From the NCBI GenBank assembly GCA_025667525.1, contig CM046875.1, positions 206,332,271-206,396,270 on the forward strand: 64,000 bases of DNA, given 5' to 3'. The DNA comes from Glebionis coronaria (lineage: Eukaryota; Streptophyta; Magnoliopsida; Asterales; Asteraceae). The notes under the pieces are model-generated. The model saw nothing but the letters and a program-made list of their open reading frames with translations. It did no database searches and had not been told where the DNA came from. Shown piece after piece: positions 23,074-33,496 of this stretch. The position numbers and the translations under genes were made by a program. Position 1 is the stretch's first letter; each line of letters opens with the position of its first letter.

Positions 23074-26000
23074 TTAAAAATCCGATAAACATATACCGGG
23101 GTCAAAGATAGCGTCCTCGTTTTCAGATGAAAGACGAGACAACACAACTCCAACACAAATCCCAATGGGATAGAAGAAAATAGGAGAGAAGAAATAGAAG
23201 GGTGGGACAATGGGTAAGTCAAAACATTGAGCTACTCGAGGTAGACTCGCACCAATCCAATGAAAAGATTTTCCATTTATTGCATCGGTGGAAGACCGAG
23301 ATTTCCCTATAAAAGCAATTCCAGGATCAAATATCTCGTCCTCGGTGGAGAAAGGGGAGGGAACATAAGGGGCTTCCCCCACACTAGGTCCACACAAAGC
23401 ATCGTCAAAAGGAGAAGACGAGCTTGTAGTACTCAATAAACGCGGTGATGACGGAGTTAGAATTGTAGAAAAATCTTTTAAATTAAATTCAAAATCTTTT
23501 CCTTTTTCATCTTTAAAACTCTCCTTGTAAAAACCCGATTTAATTATGTCAAAAATATTTGGTGTATCTAAAACAATGTTAGTCACACTAAAAATTCTCA
23601 CATTTTGAAATCTTTTTGGTTTAGGTGGTGGCAAGTTTTCAAATCTTTTGTCAACAAAGAAAACCTCCCCATCGGGATCAACGTATTCATCATCTGAAGA
23701 ATCACTCGAGATTGGAATCATAGGCTTTACACTCTTAACCTCCATCGGCGGAGGGGACGGAACTTCATTTTTCTCAACTCCTAAAACTCTATTTGAAATC
23801 TTTTGACAAATGTTTTTGATGGGATTGACATTGTACAAAGATGTGATCGAATAAACATGAGAAAGCGTGGAGTTTTGGGTTGCATTGATGACGAGTTCTT
23901 CCTCATTGAAACGAAGAGTGATTTTTCTTGCATGCACATCGATAAGTGCTCTCGAGGTATCCAAAAAAGATCGACCTAAAATTAACGGAACTTTAGGATC
24001 GATAGGAATATCAACAACAATGAAGTCCACGGGATAATAGAATTTCCCAACTTTCACAAAGACGTCCTCGGCAACTCCACAAGCTAGAATCGTAGAATGA
24101 TCGGCCATTTCGATTGACATTCTTGAAGGAGTGAGATTTGGAAGATTGAGCGATTTAAAAATCTCAAGAGGCATCAAATTAATACTAGCACCAAGATCGG
24201 CCAAGGCGTAGCATTCTTCCATGTCTTGGATAGCACATGGGATTAAAAACTTTCCAGGATCACCGACTTTTTGAGGTATGCGGCTTAGAAAAACCGATGA
24301 ACAACTAGACGATTTTTGCAATTTTTCTTTGTTATTCAACATACTTTTGAAGTTCGCGGAAAATCGAGGCATCATGACTAAGGCGTCGGCAAAACTTATA
24401 TTAAAATGCAAGTCACGAAACATTTTCATAAAGAGTTCAAATTGATAATTATTTCGTTCTTGTGCCTTTTCCTTGTCTCGTCTTGATGGGTAGGGTAAAG
24501 GTGGTGTGGGTTGGGGCAAATTAGGCATAGGCATCGGCCTTGGAATCTCGGGTTCCATGATGGGTATTGGTTCAACCGTAGGTGTGGTTTGAGCGGTACT
24601 TCGTGGGCTTGTAATGTGCTCCTTTTCAACCACAACCTCGGGTTCTTTCTCTTTTTCCTTCTCCATAGAAGTACTTGGACGAGAAGTGGGTTCTTTGAAA
24701 GTTTTACCACTACGAGTAGTAATAACCTTCAATTCTCCTTTCGGGTTTACGATGGTATCACTAGGAAGACCACCCGAAGAAGAGGGCTTACACATGATAG
24801 CTTCAAACATCTTAGCCATACGGTCTTCAAACTTAGATTGCCTAGCATCCGCTTTTAACAACTCTTGCTTAATCTCATGTTGTCCTTGCTCCATTTTTTG
24901 TTGATTTTGTTGGAGTCGTGTGACATTTCCTTCCATTTTATTAGCATGAGTTTTAAGTTCATTAGCAAGTTCGGTTTTAAGCTCGTTTTTCAATTCGGAC
25001 CTTAAGCTAATCATCTCACGTTGCATGTTATCAAACTTAGCATCATTAGCCTTAGCATAATCTAAAAATTCTCCTTGCAAATTTTTAGTGTGAGCATTTT
25101 GAAAACCTTGAGTAGGAGTTTGAAAATCACGGTTTTGGTTTTGGTTTGAAATTTGCCCATTTCCACTTTGATAATTACCCTTGTTATAATTCCTTTGATT
25201 TCCTTGGTAATTTCCACCTTGATTGTTGTTTCGATAGTTATTAGCATTTTGATTTTGTGGAGCTTGATTTTGGCGGGAACCTTGACCGATTTGGTTATAA
25301 GTTCCCGTGGCTACAAAAGCATTCGAAGTGTTACCATCCGCGGTAATGCACTCGGAAAAATCATGAGCTCCACCACATGAAATACAACTCTTAGCAACCG
25401 CTTTAACCGAAGCGGTGTTTGAAGCTTCTTGAGCTTTCCAATGAGACATAAGAGTCGAAAACCTATCGAAAAACCGATTCTCCTCATTTGCTTCATCTTG
25501 TAAGGCATTAATGGAACGAGATGATGACGAGCCCAAATTGGCAACACTCGGTGTGTTACGAGGGCTATAGACCTTAGACCTATTTTCTATGATTTTCAAA
25601 GCCTCATTGGTCGTTTTGCACAAAAAATTACCACCCCCGGCGGCATTTAAATAATCTCGTTCATGTTCATTAAGCCCATTATAAAAAGTGTCAATTTGAT
25701 GCAATTCGGAAAAATCATGGTGTGGACATTCATGTAACATTTCTTTAAACCTTTCCCAAGCCATTGAAAAACTTTCATTTGGTCTTTGTGTAAAACGTGA
25801 AATCTCGTTTTTCAAATGTGTTGTCTTAGATGGTGGAAAAAATTGATTCACAAATTTAGACACGAGATCGGCCCATGTCAAAATCGAATTCGGCGGTTCT
25901 TTCTCAAGCCAAATCTTGGCGGGTCCATCTAACGAGTAAGGAAACAACATCATCTTAATGGCATCGTGTGGTACATCCTTAAACTTGCTTGTCGCGGTGA

Positions 26001-26301
26001 GACGATTAAATTGCCTAATGTGATAATGTGGGTTGTCTTTTTCATGACCGCGAAACTTGTTTGCTTGAAGCATAGACATTAAACCCGTCTTGATCTCAAA
26101 GTTCTCCGCAAGGATGGCGGGAATCACAATGGCCTCTCCAAAACCCTCGGTGGGTGCTTGAAGCAACTCCATCATAGTACGATTAGCCATGTTAGCTTCT
26201 TGTTCTACAATAGGTTCCTCACTTGGAGACTCCTCACTAGATTGAGTGAGTGATTTGTTTCTTCGTTTACGAGCACGTCTAGCTTTAGAGCGAGTTTGCA
26301 T
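23074..26301 (-). CDS. gag-pro: Intact gypsy gag-protease polyprotein, element E (1,075 aa)
   Basis: Structural and protease polyprotein of an Athila/Tat-like element. I chose the ATG at 26301 (MQTRSKARRARKRRNKS); an open stretch upstream lacks an earlier ATG. In order: basic N-terminus; retrotransposon gag domain (about residues 45-260, with IKMMLFPYSLDGPAKIWLEK, FVNQFFPPSK, DTFYNGLNEHERDYLNAAGG); zinc knuckle CX2CX3HX4C (about 304-317); Asn/Gln/Gly-rich stretch; coiled coil (about 420-510); ITTRSGKT and Pro-rich linker; protease (about 670-800) with [11 protein letters not shown] and LILGRSFLDTSRALIDVH. A Ser/Pro-rich tail holds the FDPGI motif twice. No RT follows and no stop or frameshift is seen, so purifying selection or very recent insertion is likely. 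Confidence 0.92.
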   Translation of the reverse strand: MQTRSKARRARKRRNKSLTQSSEESPSEEPIVEQEANMANRTMMELLQAPTEGFGEAIVIPAILAENFEIKTGLMSMLQANKFRGHEKDNPHYHIRQFNRLTATSKFKDVPHDAIKMMLFPYSLDGPAKIWLEKEPPNSILTWADLVSKFVNQFFPPSKTTHLKNEISRFTQRPNESFSMAWERFKEMLHECPHHDFSELHQIDTFYNGLNEHERDYLNAAGGGNFLCKTTNEALKIIENRSKVYSPRNTPSVANLGSSSSRSINALQDEANEENRFFDRFSTLMSHWKAQEASNTASVKAVAKSCISCGGAHDFSECITADGNTSNAFVATGTYNQIGQGSRQNQAPQNQNANNYRNNNQGGNYQGNQRNYNKGNYQSGNGQISNQNQNRDFQTPTQGFQNAHTKNLQGEFLDYAKANDAKFDNMQREMISLRSELKNELKTELANELKTHANKMEGNVTRLQQNQQKMEQGQHEIKQELLKADARQSKFEDRMAKMFEAIMCKPSSSGGLPSDTIVNPKGELKVITTRSGKTFKEPTSRPSTSMEKEKEKEPEVVVEKEHITSPRSTAQTTPTVEPIPIMEPEIPRPMPMPNLPQPTPPLPYPSRRDKEKAQERNNYQFELFMKMFRDLHFNISFADALVMMPRFSANFKSMLNNKEKLQKSSSCSSVFLSRIPQKVGDPGKFLIPCAIQDMEECYALADLGASINLMPLEIFKSLNLPNLTPSRMSIEMADHSTILACGVAEDVFVKVGKFYYPVDFIVVDIPIDPKVPLILGRSFLDTSRALIDVHARKITLRFNEEELVINATQNSTLSHVYSITSLYNVNPIKNICQKISNRVLGVEKNEVPSPPPMEVKSVKPMIPISSDSSDDEYVDPDGEVFFVDKRFENLPPPKPKRFQNVRIFSVTNIVLDTPNIFDIIKSGFYKESFKDEKGKDFEFNLKDFSTILTPSSPRLLSTTSSSSPFDDALCGPSVGEAPYVPSPFSTEDEIFDPGIAFIGKSRSSTDAINGKSFHWIGASLPRVAQCFDLPIVPPFYFFSPIFFYPIGICVGVVLSRLSSENEDAIFDPGICLSDF

Positions 26302-27025
26302 AAACGTCACGTACAACGAGAAGGCGAGCAAAGAAGATTCTTTTTGGTATTTTGTGTTTTTTCAATTTTTTTTGTGGTTTTTTGATTGTATTATCCTTTT
26401 TGGAAATTGGTGAATGTATTAAGTAGACAATGAGTCCACAAATCTCCTCACTAATCAAATCTCTTGATTAAAAAGGCCTCAAGGAATGAAAACGATCACG
26501 TGGAGTGAACGCCTTCGATGACTTTAGAACGATGGTGGAACACCAAATCGTTCAAGAGGGTTTAATCAATGGAAACCAAGAAAATATATATGATATGTAG
26601 TAATACTTTGGGCGGCAAAACCCTCGATTCACTCTCAAAATCAAATACGCACAAGCAAGCGGAGGAAACGAGGCGGCGCGAAGCACTTAAGAGCCTTTTT
26701 CCTTTAGGTTGTGAAATACAACCGCCTTATACCCACCTTATAGTTTGTATTATCAAGATTAAGCTTCACGAAAGTATTTATCTATTTTTGCCTTTTTCTT
26801 TGGTTTGAGATTCGAATACAATGATCGAGTGATGAAATCCCGAATCAAGGTTGTGATTGCTCACGTATTTGGAGTACTTGTGTATTTATTGTTCTACGTA
26901 TACAATATAGTAATAATATTCACAAAAACCGAAAAACGATAATACGTATTAATAGAGTGCTATTAATACAATTACTATTATGGCTAATATGAAAACAACA
27001 ATGTTCAATCAAAACACAACACGCC
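26302..27025 (-). other. Leader of element E between primer site and gag
   Basis: About 720 bp, A/T-rich, without a recognisable ORF. With the transcribed LTR part it makes an RNA leader of over 3 kb before gag. Confidence 0.6.
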
Positions 27026-27043
27026 TCCCCGGCAGCGGCGCCA
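27026..27043 (-). promoter_or_regulatory. Primer binding site of element E (tRNA-Asp type)
   Basis: Minus-strand TGGCGCCGCTGCCGGGGA, a near-perfect plant Athila/Tat tRNA-Asp site, four bases from the LTR end. Confidence 0.85.
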
Positions 27044-28252
27044 AAAATGATGTAGTGTTTTTACTACCCTTTAGGAAAAGGATGACAAAATAGTGGTAAG
27101 CGTTAACGAGCGGTTTAGGAAAACCACAAGTTATGACCCTTGATGGGGATCGTTCTCTCGAGGAGGCACGTGTGTTGTGTAATGAATGATTGATTATGTT
27201 TTTGATTATTAATGAGAAGAAAAGAAGAGAAAATGACGAAGACGAAAAAAATAGAAAAATAAGGCAAAAACACTACTAGAAAGTTACGACGAAGATCGTA
27301 AAAAAGTGCAAAATTTAAAATTTTAACCTAAAAATTCCTAAAAATTACTAAAAATCCACAATAAAATTCTAAGGGTTTACAAAAAATCAAAACTTGCCAA
27401 AACCTTTTAATTAATTTAATAATGACTTTTTAATGCTAATTAAAGCCCTAAAAATCACTTTTAAATATTAAAAAGCCCTAAACAAGATTTTATAGTTTGT
27501 AAACCTCAAAAACAACCTAATTAAGCTAAAAACTATTTTTAAAAATTTTAAAACCAATTTAAACTATTTTTAAACTCCTAAAAACTATTAAAATCTATTA
27601 AATCTTAAATTAATTCTAAAAATTAATTGAAAAGCCTAAAAATTATTCTACAAATGGGAAAAGTCCTAATTAATGATAAAGAACCTAGGAAAAATGAAAA
27701 AGAAATAAAAATAAAACTTTGACTTTTTATGATTAAAATAATATTAAAATATTCAAAAAAATAAAAAGTTCTCAAATAAATTCTATAAAATTCTCAAAAA
27801 TCCTAAATATTCTAACTAAGAAGAAAATGTAAATTAAAGTTTCTGAAACCTTTTAGTTAATTTTATATTAATTTTTAAAGTTTAATAAAAAACCTAAAAT
27901 CAAATAAAATTAAAAATTAAAGTTTTTGAAAACTTTATGATTTGTAAACCTCAAAAATACAAATTAAAACCTAAAAACTATTTTTTTGTATTTTTATATT
28001 ACTGTTTAATATTTTTAAATGACTTTCTAAATTAAAAACTAGAAATAATCCTAAAAATTAATTAAATAATGTGAAAAATAAAACTTTTACACAGAAAAAT
28101 CCCTAAGCCTATAAATGTCCTAGGAAAATTGAAACAAGCCCAAAGTGCTTAATAAATAAGCCAGAATAAGCTTAAAAAGCTAGGGCTTATTTAAATGAGA
28201 ACAAAACAAAACGTGGTTATATACTTAATGAAATGAGAGGCTAACAGAAAAA

Positions 28253-28326
28253 GGCATCTAGATCAATGGTTAACACGCTTAGTCCCCCAGCGAGGGGTCG
28301 CGTGTTCGAGTCCGTTGCGGGTGACC
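28253..28326 (+). repeat. tRNA-derived (SINE-like) unit in the 5' LTR of element E
   Basis: Identical to 18535-18608 as far as I can see, so the unit was in the LTR before this copy of E transposed. The following T run is longer here (about 27 T against about 17 T then A's). Confidence 0.5.
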
Positions 28327-28341
28327 TTTTTACAAAAATTT

Positions 28342-28377
<36 letters not shown>

Positions 28378-29739
28378 TCAAACAGTACAACTTATAAGCT
28401 AATAAACTCAAATCCAAATCCAATTTTACCCAAGATTCAACAAGTTATAATTCAAAACGTATCCAGTTTTGCTTGTTCTTCTGATGAACAAGTGAAGAGT
28501 CCTTCACTTGAACAAAAACCAAGAGGAGCTTGGTTTTGTGCTATTCTTTGTGGATGTTTTTGGAGCAAAAGGGCACCCTTGTGCTTATTGAAGCACAAGG
28601 AGTCAAGGACTAGCTAAAATAAGCACTTAGCACACAAGATGAACACAAATCAAGCACACAAGGCAATACAATGTTGCTGTGACAAAAAATGAGGTCTGGT
28701 GGTTTTCTAGGCTAAGTTACTTGCACCCTAATGATTTTCCAAGGCCAAGCTCATGCATACACAAGCTCCAAATGATAAACTAACAACATTCAAACCTCTA
28801 ACAACCTAATCTATAGCAGATTCCAAGATCTAAGCAATAGTTTTCAAGAAAACACTCAGAAACTTACATATGCAGATTTTAAGGCACACTTTTCACTTTT
28901 CAACATACAAACTAGCTATGAACTTGATCCAATTTGAAACACAACTATCTAACAAACTTATCTTAACCTTATTAAAGTATCTAACACGTTTTTAAATCAT
29001 TAGCAAGGATTTTAAACCTGCTAAAACACTCATCCAAACACCACTTTAAAATTCTTTTCCAACTTTTTTCGAATCAAATCTATCTAACACCTATTCAAAC
29101 TGACCCTATGATCTTCTAACATGCATACAATCATATGAAAACACCATACAAATCAGTTTAAACAACATTCATCAAACAATCAAGCAAAATCACTCAAACC
29201 ACCCATTTTCTGAAATTTCAAAAGGTAAAAGGTGATTTACCTAAGGACCTTACTTCCAAGGTCCTTGTGGTTGCATAACCACCTCCTACTAACTCGGGTT
29301 GGTGCAGAACTCAATCAACAAATCAACTCTCTTAAAACCTGTTAAGAAGAAAAACAAAAAAAACAAGCAATATATGTATATATACTGTTTCCTTTTTTCT
29401 TTCTTAAAAACTTTCACAAAACCTTTTTAAAACTCAACACACACGATTTAAAAACACTTTTAATTCACAAAACAACAATCCAAATCCACTTTCACTTTTC
29501 TGGTTGCTAATTTTGTGAAATTAAAAGTCTTTTAAAACCTTTTGAAAACTTGAATTACTCAAAACTTTCACAAAGTAAATGGAACTCAGTCAATTAGCCT
29601 TAACACAACACACAAACTTTTTAAAAACATAAAAGGAATTACAATTGTCTTTTACAAATACCAAACTTTATTTCTTAAAAAAGGAATTACAAGGTTTTGG
29701 CTAAAAACTGGAACAAAGGATATGCACATGCTGCATTCT

Positions 29740-29750
29740 CTTTATATAGG
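29740..29750 (-). promoter_or_regulatory. TATA box of element E (5' LTR)
   Basis: Minus-strand CCTATATAAAG, a strong plant TATA box; the 3' LTR has the same at 20019-20029. It would give a U3 of about 1.1 kb and a transcribed LTR leader of about 2.7 kb, unusually long. Confidence 0.75.
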
Positions 29751-30881
29751 CTAAAATAGAACTATCTAAGCCTAGGAATAAAAAAGTAATAAACTTAAAC
29801 CCTAATTTTTGAAATCTCAAAAGTGCCCCTTTCTTCTTGACGAATTCTTTGGTCAAAAGTGATCACATGTGGATGCCAGCTCTTGAACTTCATCTTGGGC
29901 GTTGGATGAACCTTGGGGACAAAGGAGTTGCATCAAAATCGTTTAAATTGTCGGGGGTGGGGTTTTGTGTGAAAACGATGGAGCAGAGGAGGCTTGGGGA
30001 GGGTCCCACAAGCCATGTGATACTGTTGGGTGAGGTGGGTTTGGTTGAGAGGGACGTAAATTAGAGATCTGGAGCATTAGGGGTAATATCCCTTTGTTTT
30101 GAGGTGAATTGGAACTGGAGGGTGAGTAGGGTTTATGTGTGATTAAGCCAGTGTTTAATCTATTTTTGGTATAAACATTTTTTTTTAAAAGTGTTTAGGT
30201 GGGAAAGGGGGTTTGACCAAGGGGGGGTTTGACTGGGGTTTATTTAAATAAACCGGGTTGTGGATGGGTAGGATTGTGGGTTTGGGTAAGGGTTATGGGT
30301 TGGTGGGTAAAAGGGTGGGTAGGGCTGAGGTGTCACGTGGTGGTTGGTTGGGTTTGTTTGGGTAAATGGAAGATTGAGTCCCCAAGGTTTCCACTCTTCT
30401 TCATTTTGTAATAAACAGCCCATAAACTTCATTCCTTTGTTAATAAGTTTGCTTCACTTGTCAATTTTGGCACAAATATTTTTCCATACTTTTAACAAGG
30501 GCTTTAAATGTAATTCTTGGATTCTTCAAGGACTGGTCTTGTATAATCTTCAAACAATAAGGACCATACTTGTACAATTAACATTTGGAGGGTCAATTGT
30601 GACAAGTTATTCAAAGATGAGGGACCATTTTTGTCAATCTTCAATTCTTCAAGGGTCATTTTGCAAAATTCCAAACATGGGCCCGGTTCATTGTGCGACT
30701 TCGTTTCCCGTGTTCATTTTTGATTGATTCTTGTGATCTTTTGCCAATTCCTCAATATCCGTACCTAAAAATACACAAGTAACAAACACGAGCATATATT
30801 TGGTCTATTTTATGATATTTTATGCAATTAAAGGCTGTTTTGGATGATGAGACCATGTATAAAAGCAGTCTCATCAAGTAT

Positions 30882-31028
30882 ATCTTCCCATCAGTGCTTG
30901 TCTTCAATGTATCAACGCTTGACTTTATCTTGTCAACGCTTGAGCTGTCAGCGCTTGTTTTGCTCTTGTCAACGCTTGTTTTACTCTTGTCAGCGCTCAA
31001 GTGATCTGGCCTTAATTTATTCCCAACA
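30882..31028 (-). repeat. 3' LTR of copia C, U3 start (split by element E)
   Basis: Continues the LTR after E and the second AGTAT. Ends CCCAACA, matching 50835-50981. It carries about seven copies of the GCTGACAAG-type repeat (30890-31001). Confidence 0.93.
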
Positions 31029-31041
31029 ATCCTCCCCTAAA
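31029..31041 (-). promoter_or_regulatory. Polypurine tract of copia C
   Basis: Minus-strand TTTAGGGGAGGAT directly before the 3' LTR (TGTTGGG). An almost identical tract with the U3 start is repeated at 32652-32665. Confidence 0.8.
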
Positions 31042-31080
31042 CTTGATATCCACTCTTATGATCATGTTTCTGAATAAGCA

Positions 31081-32526
31081 TTAAGGACTAGGAGGAATCT
31101 TACAAACCTTCTCATATTGGTAATGAATAAATCTGATCAAGTCTTTTGCCACGTCACTTGAATAATCAATCTCCAGCTGAGTGTCCTTCATCTTCTCTAA
31201 AATAGCCTTGGATATGAAATACTGACCATCCACAAGTAGATACTCAGCAAACTTTGTAGAACTCAAATGGTAAACACCAGCAGCTGAATATAATCTCCAT
31301 TGAAGACCACTGAGGTCATCTTCAAGATCCTTCCAAATAGCAGGATCCTCATCTTTTGGTCCACACATTCTCTTGAATGTGGACCACAGTTTTATTCCAT
31401 TAGCTGAAGTTGGTGCTTCAGCCTCATACTTGGTCTCCAGCAACCTCCATATGTCTACCAAGTCTTCTCTATCACAAATTGCAAACAAAGATATGAGAGT
31501 GGTGAAAGTGTATACCTCTTTGCCATACCTGCCAATTTTCCAAAACCCACATTCATCTTCTTCATAGCTCACAATTGGGTTTCTGGAATCTAATGGTAAC
31601 ACTTGCACCATATCCGAAGCTTCTAATGGTGAGAGCTTGAGGCTCTTTCTTATGACAGCTTCACTTGGATATAGTGGATCCATATCTTTGGGAAACTCAA
31701 GAGAAATTCCCTTTTTCACTGGTCTGGGAACAAACATAGCTTTCTTGAGCTCCATTTCTTCTGCAAGTTCTTCCTTTCTTTCATCAGAAATAAGTCTGAG
31801 AGTGTTTGCTTCCTGTACTCTCACCCAAATGGGATAAGCCTTGCATTCCAACTCATCAAATGTCAATGCCCTCAAATTCTGATAAGTCCATCCTACTCCA
31901 TGACATCTGAGCAACATGCAGTATAGCTCCCTTCTATCCCTTTTCAACTCTGAGAGAATATTACTTGCCTTGTGTTTCAAAATTACCTGGAAATCCTTCT
32001 GAACTCTGAGGAGAATCTCCAAACCCCATATTTGATCTGAAGTAGTCAAGTGTGGATTCTCAATACATCTTTCTTCCCAAGCATTGTACATTTGAACCAC
32101 CTCTGGCATGTCAAAGTCAACCTGCAATTTCAATTCTCTCAATTTCTCCTTGGCCATCTCTTCTCCATACTCAAGTCTTTCTTGTTTTATAATCATAATA
32201 CTTGAGTCTAAGCTAGCTCCGTCACTTCCTTCTTCTGAAGTAACAACAAATGGTGACTCTTTCACCTCCTTTCTATCTTGTTCCATGATTTGTGCAGCCA
32301 ATCTTCTATCAAACTCAACTTGAGCTGCATCCTTTGGAACACTCTCTTCTACCATAATACCCTTACCCTTATCTAGTGGATCAATTGTTGGTAAGGTAGA
32401 TGGTGATACCTGTGAAGAAACCTCATTGATGATGGATGATGACTGGGATACATCACCCTCATGTGCAGGTCTGTCAACGCCCAATTTTGCTGTGTCAGCG
32501 CCCAAAATATTTCTGTCAGCGTCCAA
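31081..32526 (-). pseudogene. Post-pol ORF of copia C (about 480 codons, C-terminal module)
   Basis: Function unknown. An extra ORF after pol, same strand. There is no ATG at its start; the frame runs in from upstream through Ala-Asp-Lys repeats, with one TGA near 32575. The N-terminal part is Asp/Lys/Ser-rich and low complexity. The middle and C-terminal parts look globular, with ICDREDLVDIWRLLE, KLWSTFKRMCGPK and WRLYSAAGVYHLSSTKF. I recall this module in hypothetical proteins next to copia pol in Tanacetum and Artemisia, but cannot check. No signal peptide or membrane segment is evident, so an Env role is unsupported. Positional analogue of the ORF in element B. Confidence 0.65.
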
Positions 32527-32624
32527 ATTCTCCTTGTCAACGCCTTGATAATTCTTATTAGCGTCTCATTTGTCAGCGCCTCGTTTACTCTTGTCAGCGT
32601 CCAATTTTCTCTTGTCAGCGTTCA
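32471..32624 (-). repeat. Ala-Asp-Lys minisatellite at the start of the C post-pol ORF
   Basis: About eight copies of (A/G)GCGYTGACAAG-like words on the minus strand, spaced about 15-24 bp. They read GADK, VDKEN, LDADR, GADTAK and LGVDR in one frame. The same repeat fills U3 of the LTR. Confidence 0.85.
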
Positions 32625-32700
32625 AGTGACTTAGCTAATTTATTCCCAACAATCCTCCCCTAAACTTGATATCTACTCTAGTAATCAATTTTCTGAATAA
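32600..32700 (-). repeat. Internal copy of polypurine tract plus U3 start in copia C
   Basis: The stretch 32635-32699 matches 31012-31078 (3' LTR end, polypurine tract and the bases beyond) with few changes, including the LTR terminus TTTATTCCCAACA and AATCCTCCCCTAAACTTGAT. On the sense strand it is polypurine tract, LTR-like TGTTGGGAATAAATTA, then Ala-Asp-Lys repeats, then the post-pol ORF. So that ORF lies between two polypurine-U3 copies. Confidence 0.8.
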
Positions 32701-33496
32701 AATAAAACATACAGAGAGGATTCTTATAAACATGCTCTATCCTTGAATTTGAGTATGAATAAATCTCAAAAAGTCAATCACTCAAATCACTTGTATAGTC
32801 AGCCTTCACTTGGTCTTAATCATGTTCAGCACCTGTAGATTCTTTGGAGATTTCTTTATTACTTTTGTCACTCAAATTCGATTGCTCCTCCCCTTTTTAA
32901 GACTCCTCTCCAAGATCAAAATACAAGGACAGAACTAAGAACGTCCTCCTTGCATCAGCTTCCAAAACAACAAGTCTATCAGTTCAAAACAGTGATCCTG
33001 ACAATTTGTACCATTTCTGTATTATGCTTTTACAAGTTAATACAGATTTTCGTCAATTCCATTAATGTCAAAGGTTTCATACTGTCCTCATCCACATTCA
33101 GGAAATGAATCCTCAATGTTGATTCATAGGACATGGGGATGGATTTACTGATGATAAGACTGACTTGACATGCATTAAAGCTAGTGCCAATAGTCTCAGC
33201 CATCTCCATAACACTATACACCCTTGTGAAAGTGATCTCTGCTACTACTAGATGTCAATCACTAGGAAAAACATCTTAATGATCATTAGGCTTCCAGATA
33301 TCCAAAAATTTGAAAAATGAAAGGGTGATGAAACATTTTGGGTCTACAAAGAAGTTTATAAATGACACCAGCTAAGATGTCATAACATAAAATGGACTTG
33401 AGAATATAGAAAACTTTTAGTTAGAACATAAACAAAGGTAATAATCCTAAGGAAATTAACTAGACTCTAATAAGCAAGAGTGACAAATACTGTTCA
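32701..33496 (-). other. Spacer of copia C, 3' of element H
   Basis: No clear ORF. A 63-codon minus frame at 33030-33221 may be a relic of the post-pol ORF but I cannot support it. Ends in the GTTCA target site (33492-33496) of element H. Confidence 0.5.

Larger units (their letters stand above)
17330..30876 (-). mobile_element. Element E: young complete gypsy element with gag-protease only
   Basis: Flanked by AGTAT at 17325-17329 and 30877-30881; the empty site is visible in the other LTR of copia C near 50830. LTRs are 17330-21165 and 27048-30876 (3,836 and 3,829 bp). About 20 substitutions are seen by eye, plus homopolymer length changes. The 5.9-kb interior has a tRNA-Asp-type primer site, a 1,075-codon gag-protease, a long untranslated region and a polypurine tract. 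No RT or integrase, so it is nonautonomous (TR-GAG-like, with protease). Confidence 0.95.
27048..30876 (-). repeat. 5' LTR of element E (3,829 bp)
   Basis: Aligned end to end with 17330-21165, differing at roughly 0.5% of sites. Length differences sit mainly in the poly-T run (28346-28372) and the G run (7 G here). As the 5' LTR of a minus-strand element it should drive transcription from the TATA box at 29740-29750. Confidence 0.95.
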
